From positions 1 through 64,000 of the forward strand of contig JBHJNQ010000022.1 of NCBI GenBank assembly GCA_050330635.1: DNA of 64,000 nucleotides, given 5' to 3'. The position numbers and the translations under genes were made by a program. Numbering within the stretch: position 1 is the first letter of the stretch; each line of letters begins with the position of its first letter. Below the pieces are notes generated by a model. It did not search any database. It was not told the origin of the DNA and saw only the letters and a list, made by a program, of their open reading frames with translations. Positions 36,110 to 45,049 of the stretch are shown piece after piece. This DNA is from CADEDH01 sp050330635. Lineage in GTDB: Bacteria; Actinomycetota; Acidimicrobiia; Acidimicrobiales; SZUA-35.

Positions 36110-37441
36110 ATGAGCACAGACACCGGCCAGCCGTCCATCGAGGATCGCAGGGAGCGGGCAAAGGCCCAGCACCACCTGCTCCTGCGGGGCATATCGAACC
36201 GACTCGACGGGGAGTTCGGCGAGTACCTGACCCGTGACACGATCCAGCACGCCGTGGAGGACACCTACGCCGACCTCACCTCCCGGGCCAAGGTCTTGAC
36301 CCACGTCCCCGCCTTCGTCGAGCGGTTCACCCGGCAACGGCTGAAGGCCCTGACCAAGAACCAGGGCCAGGTGACCGACCATCCGCCCGACGTGCTGTTC
36401 TACTGCCACCGCAACGACGCCGTGTCCCAGATGGCGGCCGCGCTGTTCGCAGCGACGGCCGACGGACGGGCGACGACCCACTCCGCCGGCGCCACCCCGA
36501 GCGACGAGCTGCTCGACGATGCCGTCCACGCCCTCCACGAGGTGGGAATCGAGCTCCTGGCCGAGTTTCCCAAGCCCCTCACCGAGGAGATCGAGCAGGC
36601 GGCCGACGTCATCGTCACGCTCGACCGTCACGACGACATCCCGGTCGTCGTGACGAAGCGGCACGTCGCCTGGCGTCTCCCCGATCCCCGGCCCCAGGGC
36701 CTCGACGGGTACCGGGCCCTGCGCGACGAGTTGACGGCCCGGGTCGAGGAGCTGGCGGCGGAGATCCTCACTCCTCATCCTCCACCGACGCACCGGGCCT
36801 TCGATGCCGACCTGGCCGAGCTCGAAGCAGCCGTCGCCGCCATGGGAGAAGCGGTGGTGGCGCGGTGCCGGCGCATCGGGCCCGCCATCGCCGCCGCCGG
36901 GTCGGCCGAGCTCGGTCGCCTCGTCGACGACGACGACGCGATCGATGAGCAGGAGACGACCGTGGCCGCCCTCGCCCTGGAGCTGATCGCCCGCCGCCAG
37001 CCCGTGGCCATCGACCTGCGGACGATCCTGGCCATGCGAATGGTGGCCCTGCACCTCGAGCGGATCGCCGACGGCATCGTCGACATCGCCCGGTTCGCCC
37101 TTGCCGCACCGCCCGTCATCGACGGCCGGCTCCCCTCCCAGCTCGACGCCATGACGTCGACCGTGGCCGACATGGCCGAGATGGCGCTGGCCGGGCTGGA
37201 AGGACGCGACACCGGCAGTGCAGCCCGCCTGGAGGACCTCGACGAGTCGATGGAGGCGCTCCATAGGTCGCTCTTCGTCGACCTCGCCACGGCCCAGGCC
37301 AGCGGCGCCGACCAGACCACGGTGCTCGTGGTCGACCGGATCTCCCGTGCGTTGAAGCGGGCCGGTGAACACGCCCTCGACATAGCCGAGGAATCCGTCT
37401 TCCTCATCACCGGCGACCTCGTGGAGCTGGGCCGACCCTGA
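36110..37441 (+). CDS. ArsC-like phosphatase fused to PhoU, with degenerate P-loop
   Basis: This 443-residue protein has three parts. Residues 1-75 match the three-helix bundle found before ArsC domains in mycobacteria (TIQHAVEDTYADLTSRAKVL). Residues about 85-220 are a low-molecular-weight phosphatase/arsenate reductase domain, with PKPLTEEIEQAADVIVTLD and the catalytic Asp in LPDPRPQGLDGYR. The P-loop reads CHRNDAVSQMAAAL: the Cys remains but the essential CX5R arginine is Val. Residues about 230-443 form a PhoU domain (RRQPVAIDLRTILAMRMVAL, HLERIADGIVDIA). The start has AGGAGG. It may sense phosphate or arsenate rather than catalyse. No pst or ars genes adjoin it. Confidence 0.82.
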   Translation: MSTDTGQPSIEDRRERAKAQHHLLLRGISNRLDGEFGEYLTRDTIQHAVEDTYADLTSRAKVLTHVPAFVERFTRQRLKALTKNQGQVTDHPPDVLFYCHRNDAVSQMAAALFAATADGRATTHSAGATPSDELLDDAVHALHEVGIELLAEFPKPLTEEIEQAADVIVTLDRHDDIPVVVTKRHVAWRLPDPRPQGLDGYRALRDELTARVEELAAEILTPHPPPTHRAFDADLAELEAAVAAMGEAVVARCRRIGPAIAAAGSAELGRLVDDDDAIDEQETTVAALALELIARRQPVAIDLRTILAMRMVALHLERIADGIVDIARFALAAPPVIDGRLPSQLDAMTSTVADMAEMALAGLEGRDTGSAARLEDLDESMEALHRSLFVDLATAQASGADQTTVLVVDRISRALKRAGEHALDIAEESVFLITGDLVELGRP

Positions 37442-37490
37442 ACACGTTTTCCGACGTTTCCGGGGGTGGGGCGTCCGTCAACGCGGAGAT

Positions 37491-40217
37491 ATGCCACTAC
37501 AGCCAGTGGAGTTCCGTGCCGACACCTTCGCCATGGGTCGTACCCGGCTCCCCCTACGCGCTGGTCGACCCGGATCGACATCGTCCTACCCCCTGGCCCT
37601 CGTGCTGGTGGTGCTCGCCGCCATCCCCCTACTCGCCTCCGGCTTGTACGCCATGGCCGAGGCCCGTCACGCCCAGCTCGAACAGCGCCGGGCCGCCGCC
37701 GTCGACGACGCCGTGGGCGACCTGGTGCTGCTGTCGGAGTTGCGGACCCGCCTCCTCGACGAGCGCAACTGGCACGCCGCCAGCGGGGCCATCGCCACCA
37801 TCGGCCTCGATCCGGCACAGGTGCTGGTCCTGTCGGGAATCGACCTTCCGAACGAGCTGGCGATGGCTCGAGCCCAGGTCGACGTTCTCTTCGACCACCT
37901 CGCCCTTCCCGAGATGGCGCCCGTCGAGGCCCACCTCCGGGAGGTCCGGTCGGACGGCTCGCCGGACCTTGCCGCCATCGGCGACGCCTACCGGACGCTG
38001 GAACGGGAGACCGCCGACGTGAGCGAGCGGGTCCTCGACGAGCTCATGGTCACCGCGGGATCGATCAGCGACGCCGACGGCCTCATCGTGTCGCTCCGGG
38101 TACTCGAACAGTCGACGATCGCCCGCCAGGCCATCTCGGCCGAATTCACGGGGTTCTTCGGTGTCCAGTTCTCCGCCCCCGCCGAACCGGACGAGCAGTT
38201 GGCGGACCTCGCATCGGCCCGGGCCGTTCGCACCAGTGCCCTCGACCAGATGGACCGGATCCTCCGTCCGTCCTCCAGTGCCCATGCCGTTCGGCAGACC
38301 ATCGCCGCGTCGAGCGAGATGGCCGATTTCGACGACGCCGTCGACCAGGTGCTCGACCACGGCCCGGCACCGGGCGTCGACGACCCCGATCGGCCCCTCG
38401 AGGCTCTGGGCGACCTGACGAGGGTCGCCGGCGTGTTCCGATCGAGCTCGGCCAGCACCGAGCTGTTCTTCGAGCTGGTCATCGGCGCCGGCGACGACGT
38501 GCTGGCGGCGAGCAACCGGCTCAGCGCCGACGCCGCCGATCGCACCCAACGCGCCCTCGGCTCCCTCGTGGCCCTCGTCGCCTGTTCCGCCCTGCTCGTG
38601 GTCTTGGCCCGACGGTCGCTCGTCGATCCCATCGTACGGTTGAGCGACACGGCCCGCCAGATTCGCGACGGCAACCCGTCGGGCGAGCCGACCTCGCTCA
38701 CGGGACCGACCGAGATCCGACACGCCACCGCCGCGCTCAACGAGGCGGCCGACCAGCTCCAGCTGGCCGAGCGCCAGGCCCTCGCCCTGGCCAACGGGGA
38801 GCTCGGCGATCCGTCGCTGGATCAACCGAGCGGCGGACAGCTGGGGGCCTCGCTCCAGCATGCGGTGCGGACCCTCGCCACCTCCCTCCACGAGCGCGAG
38901 GAGTTCCGGCGCCGCATGACCCACGAGGCCACCCACGACGGTCTCACTCAGCTCCCCAACCGCAAAGCGGCCATCGCTCGGCTCGAACAGGGACTGGCCC
39001 GCACCAGCCGCACCGGAGCCCGCCTTGGCGTCCTGTTCGTTGACCTCGACGGCTTCAAGGACGTCAACGACCACCACGGTCACCCCATCGGCGACGCCGT
39101 CCTGCGAGTCGTGGCCCGACGGCTCGAGAGGGCGGTCCGCCAAGGCGACCACGTGGGCCGGCTCGGGGGCGACGAGTTCGTGGTGATCGCCGAGCCGGTG
39201 ATCGACGTGGACGAGGCCATGGCGGTGGCCAACCGGGTCCAGCGGGCCCTGGCCCGGCCCATGCAGATCGACTCGCTCACCGTCACCGTCAACGCCAGCG
39301 TCGGTGTCGCCGTCAGCTCCGGCTCCGCCGCCGACGCCGGCGGTCTGCTGCGCGACGCCGACCTCGCCGTCTACCAGGCCAAGCGGGAGGGCAAAGGACA
39401 GGCGGCCCTGTGCACCGACGAACTCCGCAGCGAGATGGTGGAACGGGCCGACATGGAGCAGGCCATCCGCAACGCCATCGCCAACGACGAGTTCGTCCTC
39501 CACTACCAGCCCATCGTGGATCGCCTCTCCGGTCGACGCACCGGCTTGGAGGCCCTCGTTCGTTGGAAGCGACCGGGGATCGGGCTCGTGGCTCCGGCGT
39601 CGTTCATCCCCTTCGCCGAGCGCAGCGACCTCATCATCGCCGTCGACAACTGGGTGCTGGCCTCGGTGGCCGAGCAGATCGTGCGATGGGAAGCGGCCGG
39701 GATGGCCGACGACGTATCGATCAGCGTCAACATCTCCGGCCGCCACCTCGACAGCAGCGACTTCGTGCACGACGTCCTCGAGCCGCTCGGCCGGTACGGG
39801 ATCGACCCCACCCGTCTCGTGGTCGAGGTGACCGAGAGCGCCCTGCTCGACGACCTGACGGCGGCGGCCTCCAAGCTCAACCTGCTCCGGGCCCACGGGA
39901 TCCGGACCGCCATCGACGACTTCGGGACCGGCTACACCTCACTCGCCCACCTGAAGAGCCTTCCCGTCGACATCCTCAAGATCGACCGTTCGTTCGTCAG
40001 CGACACCGAGGCCAGCTCCCTGGTCAAGCTGATCATCGACACCGGTCATCTCCTGGGGGCGAGCGTCGTGGCCGAAGGGGTGGAGACCGCGGAGCAGGCC
40101 GACGCCCTCTCGTCGATGGGGACCGACAAGCTCCAGGGGTACCTGTTCGGCCGACCGGGCCCGGCCGAGCGGACCGCCGAGGCCATCGATCCTCCGACCG
40201 GGGTGAGCGAACGCTAG
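37491..40217 (+). CDS. GGDEF-EAL cyclic-di-GMP signalling protein
   Basis: This 908-residue membrane sensor has an N-terminal segment LALVLVVLAAIPLLASGLYA, an extracytoplasmic sensing region of about 300 residues (nitrate/sulfite-sensor-like in character), and a second segment near residue 360. A HAMP-like linker (RSLVDPIVRLSDTARQIRDG), a GGDEF domain and an EAL domain follow. The cyclase site RLGGDEF is intact. The EAL part has LEALVRW, DDFGTGYTSLAHLK, KIDRSF and VVAEGVET, the residues needed for phosphodiesterase activity. It could therefore make and break c-di-GMP. The ATG at 37491 has GGAG. It lies 49 bases after the ArsC-like/PhoU gene and may be co-transcribed. Confidence 0.92.
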   Translation: MPLQPVEFRADTFAMGRTRLPLRAGRPGSTSSYPLALVLVVLAAIPLLASGLYAMAEARHAQLEQRRAAAVDDAVGDLVLLSELRTRLLDERNWHAASGAIATIGLDPAQVLVLSGIDLPNELAMARAQVDVLFDHLALPEMAPVEAHLREVRSDGSPDLAAIGDAYRTLERETADVSERVLDELMVTAGSISDADGLIVSLRVLEQSTIARQAISAEFTGFFGVQFSAPAEPDEQLADLASARAVRTSALDQMDRILRPSSSAHAVRQTIAASSEMADFDDAVDQVLDHGPAPGVDDPDRPLEALGDLTRVAGVFRSSSASTELFFELVIGAGDDVLAASNRLSADAADRTQRALGSLVALVACSALLVVLARRSLVDPIVRLSDTARQIRDGNPSGEPTSLTGPTEIRHATAALNEAADQLQLAERQALALANGELGDPSLDQPSGGQLGASLQHAVRTLATSLHEREEFRRRMTHEATHDGLTQLPNRKAAIARLEQGLARTSRTGARLGVLFVDLDGFKDVNDHHGHPIGDAVLRVVARRLERAVRQGDHVGRLGGDEFVVIAEPVIDVDEAMAVANRVQRALARPMQIDSLTVTVNASVGVAVSSGSAADAGGLLRDADLAVYQAKREGKGQAALCTDELRSEMVERADMEQAIRNAIANDEFVLHYQPIVDRLSGRRTGLEALVRWKRPGIGLVAPASFIPFAERSDLIIAVDNWVLASVAEQIVRWEAAGMADDVSISVNISGRHLDSSDFVHDVLEPLGRYGIDPTRLVVEVTESALLDDLTAAASKLNLLRAHGIRTAIDDFGTGYTSLAHLKSLPVDILKIDRSFVSDTEASSLVKLIIDTGHLLGASVVAEGVETAEQADALSSMGTDKLQGYLFGRPGPAERTAEAIDPPTGVSER

Positions 40218-40226
40218 CGGTGCTCC

Positions 40227-40448
40227 ATGTCGTACCAGGTCTCCCACCCCGGTGGTCGCGCCTACGACACCTTCCCGGTCAACGCCGCCGAGGCCGAGGC
40301 GCGCCGAGCCAGCCGCTTCTTCGCCGCCGGCCACACCCCGGGCCGGGTCGACCTGGCCGCCCTCGACGCCGCCGCGGCCATGACCGAACGGGAATATCGG
40401 CGTACGCTCGACCTCCGACGCCACCCCAGGCCCCCGGAGCGCCAATGA
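40227..40448 (+). CDS. 73-residue protein leading the ATP-grasp operon
   Basis: This short protein begins MSYQVSHPGGRAYDTFPVNA and continues AAEAEARRASRFFAAGHTPG, then a helix, ending HPRPPERQ. It is not a known family to me. Its stop overlaps the ATP-grasp/alpha-E start as ATGA, so the two are translationally coupled. It begins nine bases after the GGDEF-EAL stop and has only a weak ribosome binding site. The size and position allow a substrate peptide or an accessory subunit of the ligase, but this is inference. Confidence 0.58.
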   Translation: MSYQVSHPGGRAYDTFPVNAAEAEARRASRFFAAGHTPGRVDLAALDAAAAMTEREYRRTLDLRRHPRPPERQ

Positions 40449-43078
40449 CGATCAGCTCGACCGACGACGAACCCCTCGCCCGGTACGCCGTCGGGCGCGT
40501 CGCCGACGAGCTCCTCGACGTCGACGGTCGACCCCGGGCCCATTGGACCGATCTCGCCGATACCTATCGTCGCCTCGGCCGCACCGAGCTCCGGCGACGG
40601 GCCGACGAGATCAGACTCCTGCTCGAGCAGGACGGCGTCACCTACAACCTGGGTCCGGGCCAGGGTGGTGACGAACGCCGCCGCCACCGCCCGTGGCACC
40701 TCGACCCGATCCCCCTCGTCCTGCCCCCCGACGAGTGGCGCCACCTGGAACGGGGTGTGGCCCAACGGGCCGAGCTGCTCGGCCTCGTCCTCGCCGACCT
40801 CTACGGGGGGCGCCGGCTGCTCCGCCGCCACCTCATCCCGCCGGTGATGATCCTCTCCGACCCCCAGTTCGACCGGGCGTGCGACGGCATCGTCACCCCC
40901 GGCCCCCGCCAGTTGGTGCTGGCGGCGGTCGACCTGGCCCGGGCCGGCGACGGGATGTGGCTGGCCTTCAGCCACCGCACCCAGGCCCCGTCGGGCGCCG
41001 GCTACGCCCTCGAGAACCGGCGGGTGCTGTCCCGGGTGTTTCCCTCCCTGTTCACCCGGACCGGGGTGCAACGGCTCGCCCCCTACGTTCGGGCGCTGCG
41101 CACCGCGCTGCGGGCTGCGGCCCCACCCGGGGTCGACGATCCCTCGATCGTCATCTTGTCCCCCGGCCCGCTGTCCGAGACCGCCTTCGAGCACGCATCG
41201 ATCGCGGCCCAGCTCGGCTATCCCCTGGTCCAGGGTGACGATCTCGAGGTCCGGGGCGGGCGGGTCTGGCTCCGCACGGTGGGGCGCCCGGCACCGGTCG
41301 ACGTCATCCTCCGCCGGGTCGACTCGTGGTTCAGCGACCCGCTCGAGCTTCGGCCGACGTCGACGCTCGGCGTGGCCGGCCTGGTCGACGCCTGCCGGAC
41401 CCGGACGGTGTCGGTCATCAACCCGCTGGGCTCGGGGGTCCTGGAGAACGCCGGCCTCCATGCCGTCCTCGACCGCCTGGCCCGTCCCCTGCTCGGTGCC
41501 GACCTCATCCTGCCCTCGGCGCCGACGTGGTGGTGCGGTGACGCCCCCGGTCGGTCCCATGTGTTGGCCAACCTGGCGTCGCTCGTGGTCCGCCCCCTCT
41601 CCCGGGGTGACCACCTCCACACGATCGACACCAGCACCGCCTCCCGGGCCCGGCTCGACGAGCTCCGCCGCCGGATCGAGGCGCACCCCGAACAGTGGGT
41701 CGGGCAGGAGCGGATCGAGCCGGCCACCGCCCCCACGCTCGGACCTGATGGGCTCGAACCCCGGGCCACGGTGTTGCGGAGCTTCGCCGTGGCCACCGGA
41801 TCCGGGTATCGGGTGATGGCCGGCGGTCTGGCCCGATCGGCCGGACCTGATCCGCACGCCCCGATCGCCAACCGGGCCGGGGCGACGGCCAAGGACGTGT
41901 GGGTGGTGGGGGCCGAGCCGGAGCGCGAGGCCGACTTCTGGCTCATGCCCCCGGAGCAGGCCGCCACCGCCACCGGCTCGGCGACACCGGCTCGGGCCGC
42001 CGAGCATCTTTTCTGGCTCGGCCGCTACGCCGAGCGGGCCGAGGCCACCGTCCGCCTGCTGCGCACGATCAACGATCGCCGAGACGAGTTCCTCACCGCC
42101 CCCGGCGGACCGGGGCAGGCGTCGCTGGCCGTGCTGCTCGAATCGCTGACCAGGATCACGGGCACCTTCCCCGGCTTCGTCGGCGACGACGCCAAGCTCC
42201 TGCTGGCCGACCCGGGACCGGAGCTCGTGGCCCTGGCGGTCGACGGGACCCGGGCCGGCACGGTGGCCCACGCCGTCGACAACGTCTACGAGGCGATCGA
42301 CGTGCTGCGGGATCAGTTGTCGATCGACACCTGGCTGGTGGTCGGGTCCCTCCAGGGTCAGCTCGACCGCCTCTCGACCCTCGCTGGCCCAGCGGCCGAG
42401 CGGGGCGAACGGGCGTCACCGCCCGGGACCATCCCGGCCGCCGGCGGCGACGAGTCGACCGACGACGTGGTGACCAACGTGCTCAACGGCCTGCTCCAGG
42501 GCCTGCTGGCCCTCGGCGGTCTCACCAGCGAGTCGATGGTGCGCGACGACGCCTGGCAGTTCCTCGAGTCCGGCCGGCGGATCGAGCGGGCGCTGCAGGT
42601 GGCCGCCCTCGTCGGTCACCCCCTGGCCGACGAGCGTGCGGCGGCGGCCGAGAGCCTGGTGCTCGAGTCCGTCCTGACCGCCGGGGAGAGCATCATCACC
42701 TACCGGCGACGCTACCGGTCCCGGGCCCGGGTATCGACCGTGATCGAGCTGCTCGTCTCCGATCCCGGCAACCCCCGGTCGCTCCGCTTCCAGGTGACGG
42801 CTCTCGCCTCCAGTCTGCGGGCCCTGCGGAGCGGGCCGGAGCCATCGGAGGCCGAGGCACTGGTCGAGGGCGTCGGCCGCCGCCTCGACCGTATCGATGT
42901 GGAGGCGCTCCTCGAACCCGATCCCCGGGGACGCCGCGCCGCGCTGACGGGCTTCATGGAAGCGGTGGTGGCGGACCTGCGGGCCGCCTCCGACGCCGTG
43001 ACCGCAGGCTACTTCACCCGCCTCCTGCCCCAACACAGCATCCTGGCCCCCGCCGAGTCACCCCGGGAGCGTCCGTGA
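40445..43078 (+). CDS. Circularly permuted ATP-grasp fused to alpha-E domain
   Basis: This 877-residue protein fuses two partners that are usually separate. Residues 1-500 are a circularly permuted ATP-grasp ligase (DUF404/DUF407): PGPRQLVLAAVDLARAGDGM, GYALENRRVLSRVFPSLFTR, LVQGDDLEVRGGRVWLRTVG and SVINPLGSGVLENAGLHAVL. The remainder, from EHLFWLGRYAERAEATVRLL, is the alpha-helical alpha-E (DUF403) domain. In published comparative genomics the two are predicted to form an amidoligase system that builds peptides or peptide tags. The start overlaps the upstream small ORF and the stop overlaps the transglutaminase gene (GTGA), so the four-gene block is one translation unit. Confidence 0.86.
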   Translation: MTISSTDDEPLARYAVGRVADELLDVDGRPRAHWTDLADTYRRLGRTELRRRADEIRLLLEQDGVTYNLGPGQGGDERRRHRPWHLDPIPLVLPPDEWRHLERGVAQRAELLGLVLADLYGGRRLLRRHLIPPVMILSDPQFDRACDGIVTPGPRQLVLAAVDLARAGDGMWLAFSHRTQAPSGAGYALENRRVLSRVFPSLFTRTGVQRLAPYVRALRTALRAAAPPGVDDPSIVILSPGPLSETAFEHASIAAQLGYPLVQGDDLEVRGGRVWLRTVGRPAPVDVILRRVDSWFSDPLELRPTSTLGVAGLVDACRTRTVSVINPLGSGVLENAGLHAVLDRLARPLLGADLILPSAPTWWCGDAPGRSHVLANLASLVVRPLSRGDHLHTIDTSTASRARLDELRRRIEAHPEQWVGQERIEPATAPTLGPDGLEPRATVLRSFAVATGSGYRVMAGGLARSAGPDPHAPIANRAGATAKDVWVVGAEPEREADFWLMPPEQAATATGSATPARAAEHLFWLGRYAERAEATVRLLRTINDRRDEFLTAPGGPGQASLAVLLESLTRITGTFPGFVGDDAKLLLADPGPELVALAVDGTRAGTVAHAVDNVYEAIDVLRDQLSIDTWLVVGSLQGQLDRLSTLAGPAAERGERASPPGTIPAAGGDESTDDVVTNVLNGLLQGLLALGGLTSESMVRDDAWQFLESGRRIERALQVAALVGHPLADERAAAAESLVLESVLTAGESIITYRRRYRSRARVSTVIELLVSDPGNPRSLRFQVTALASSLRALRSGPEPSEAEALVEGVGRRLDRIDVEALLEPDPRGRRAALTGFMEAVVADLRAASDAVTAGYFTRLLPQHSILAPAESPRERP

Positions 43079-43959
43079 TCTACGAGCTCTCCCATGTCAC
43101 CCGCTACGACTACGACGCCCCGGTGACCGCCAGCTACGCCAAGATCCACCAGCTGCCGGGCGACCTCGACGGCCAGGTCTGCCTCCGCCGGTGCCTCACC
43201 ACCGAGCCCGCCCCGGAGCACCATCGTGAGCTGACCGATCACTTCGGCAACCGAGCCGCCGTCGTCGCCATCCGCGAGCCTCACCAGCAACTGGTGGTGA
43301 CGAGCACGGCCGTCGTCGACACCACCGCCCGTCCCGTGACGTTCGGCCCCGAGGGCCGGGACCGGTGGGAGGAGCACCTCGCCACCCGGCGTCCCGACGG
43401 CGACCTCACGGCGATCGACCTGTCGATCGACTCGCCCCTCGTGGCCCGGTCCGAGGGCCTGGCCCACTTCGCCCGGCCCTCGTTCCGCCCCGGGCGCCCC
43501 CTGGCCGACGCCGTCGGCGAGCTGTCCGACCGGATCAACGCCGAGTTCACCTTCGACCCGGAGGCCACCGACGTCGACACCCCGCTCGACGAGGTGCTGA
43601 CGGCGCGGCGGGGCGTGTGCCAGGACCTGGCGCACGTGCTCATCGGCTGCCTCCGCTCGCTGGGCCTGGCCGCCGCCTACGTCAGCGGGTACCTCGAGAC
43701 CGAGCCGCCTCCGGGATCGGCCCGGCTCACCGGGGCCGACCGGACCCACGCCTGGGTTGGCCTGCATCTCGGTGGCGACCGGTTCATCGGCGTCGATCCC
43801 ACCAACGCCCAGCTGGCCGGACCCCGCTACATCACCACCGCCAGGGGCCGGGACTACGGCGATGTCCCTCCGCTCAAGGGCGTGATCTACACCGACGCCG
43901 AGGAGAGCGAGCTGACCGTCGCCGTCGACGTGGTGCGGGCCGATACGGCCGGGCCCTGA
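43075..43959 (+). CDS. Transglutaminase-like cysteine protease
   Basis: This 294-residue protein carries the bacterial transglutaminase-like N-terminal region (YELSHVTRYDYDAPVTASYA) and core. The catalytic Cys lies in RRGVCQDLAHVLIGCLRSLG, the His in ADRTHAWVGLHLGG and the Asp in FIGVDPTNAQ, so the triad is complete. Proteins of this type are constant partners of ATP-grasp/alpha-E genes and may cleave or transpeptidate the peptide product. The GTG start overlaps the previous stop. No signal peptide is seen, so it acts in the cytoplasm. Confidence 0.89.
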   Translation: MIYELSHVTRYDYDAPVTASYAKIHQLPGDLDGQVCLRRCLTTEPAPEHHRELTDHFGNRAAVVAIREPHQQLVVTSTAVVDTTARPVTFGPEGRDRWEEHLATRRPDGDLTAIDLSIDSPLVARSEGLAHFARPSFRPGRPLADAVGELSDRINAEFTFDPEATDVDTPLDEVLTARRGVCQDLAHVLIGCLRSLGLAAAYVSGYLETEPPPGSARLTGADRTHAWVGLHLGGDRFIGVDPTNAQLAGPRYITTARGRDYGDVPPLKGVIYTDAEESELTVAVDVVRADTAGP

Positions 43960-43996
43960 TCGACTGCCGGCGTCGGCGCTGTGCCAAGCTCGACCC

Positions 43997-45049
43997 GTGC
44001 AGCCCTTCCATTGCGACGCCTGCGACCAGCTCCTGTTCTTCGACAACTCGACGTGTCTCTACTGCGGCTCCCCCCTCGGGTACGACCCGACCGCGCTCCG
44101 CCTTCGCACCCTGCGGACCGATGCCGGCGACCTCGTCGCCATCGAACCCGGCGACGGTTGCGAGCGGTGGCGCCGCTGCGCCAACGTGAGCGTGGCCCGC
44201 TGCAACTGGCTCGTCCCCACCACCGATCCCGGGATCCTGTGCCGCAGCTGCCGCCTGACCACGGTGCGACCCAACGACGGCGAGGCCGATGCCCTGATCG
44301 CCTTCGCCGACGCCGAGGCGGCCAAGCGTCGCCTCCTCCACCAGCTCCTGAGCCTCGGGCTGCCGGTCGTTTCCCAACTCGACGACGCCAAACGGGGGGT
44401 GGCGTTCGAGCTGCTGTCGTCACGGGGGCAGAACGTGATCACCGGCCACGAGGACGGTCGGATCACCCTCGACCTGTCCGAATCCGATGGTGCCCACCGC
44501 GAGTTCGTCCGCCAACAGCTGGGCGAGGCCTATCGGACGGTGCTGGGACATCTCCGACACGAGATCGGCCACTACTACTGGCCCCAGCTGGTGGTCGACG
44601 TTGGTCGGCTGACGGAGTTCCGGGACCTGTTCGGCGACGAGCGGGTCTCGTACGAGGAAGCCAAGGCAGGCCACTACGGCGCCGACGATGGCGACGATGC
44701 CTCGTGGGCCGACGGCCACGTGAGCCGGTACGCCACCATGCACCCGTGGGAGGACTGGGCCGAGACGTTCGCCCACTACCTCCACATCGATGACGGGGTG
44801 GACACCGCCCGCACGTTCGGTGTGACCGTGGGCCAGCCGTCGAGCTCGGCCGGCCGCGCCGCCACCCCGGGGTCGTCGGCGCTGGCGGTGGCGTCGATCG
44901 TGGCCGACTGGCTCGGTCTCACCGTCGCCCTCAACGGCCTGTCCCGCTCGATCGGGGAAGGCGACCTGTACCCGTTCGTGCTCTCCCAACGTGTCATCGA
45001 GAAGCTCGACTTCGTCCACCGTTGCCTCCCCCGCCGGAACCGCGGCTGA
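43997..45049 (+). CDS. Putative zinc-binding metallopeptidase (DUF2248-like)
   Basis: This 350-residue protein has an N-terminal zinc ribbon (FHCDACDQLLFFDNSTCLYC plus later Cys pairs CANVSVARCNW and ILCRSCRL). A C-terminal metallopeptidase-like domain contains HEIGHYYWPQLV and an additional Glu/His region (WEDWAETFAHYLHI). This matches the DUF2248/Peptidase_Mx group often found next to transglutaminase-like and ATP-grasp/alpha-E genes. The GTG at 43997 starts 37 bases after the transglutaminase stop. It is likely the last gene of the operon. Whether it processes the same peptide is inferred from context. Confidence 0.85.
   Translation: MQPFHCDACDQLLFFDNSTCLYCGSPLGYDPTALRLRTLRTDAGDLVAIEPGDGCERWRRCANVSVARCNWLVPTTDPGILCRSCRLTTVRPNDGEADALIAFADAEAAKRRLLHQLLSLGLPVVSQLDDAKRGVAFELLSSRGQNVITGHEDGRITLDLSESDGAHREFVRQQLGEAYRTVLGHLRHEIGHYYWPQLVVDVGRLTEFRDLFGDERVSYEEAKAGHYGADDGDDASWADGHVSRYATMHPWEDWAETFAHYLHIDDGVDTARTFGVTVGQPSSSAGRAATPGSSALAVASIVADWLGLTVALNGLSRSIGEGDLYPFVLSQRVIEKLDFVHRCLPRRNRG

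Noticed and set aside
39410..40444. Plus-strand extension ahead of the ATP-grasp/alpha-E gene
   Set aside because: It is an out-of-frame shadow of the EAL domain, rich in Arg and Pro, with no homology.
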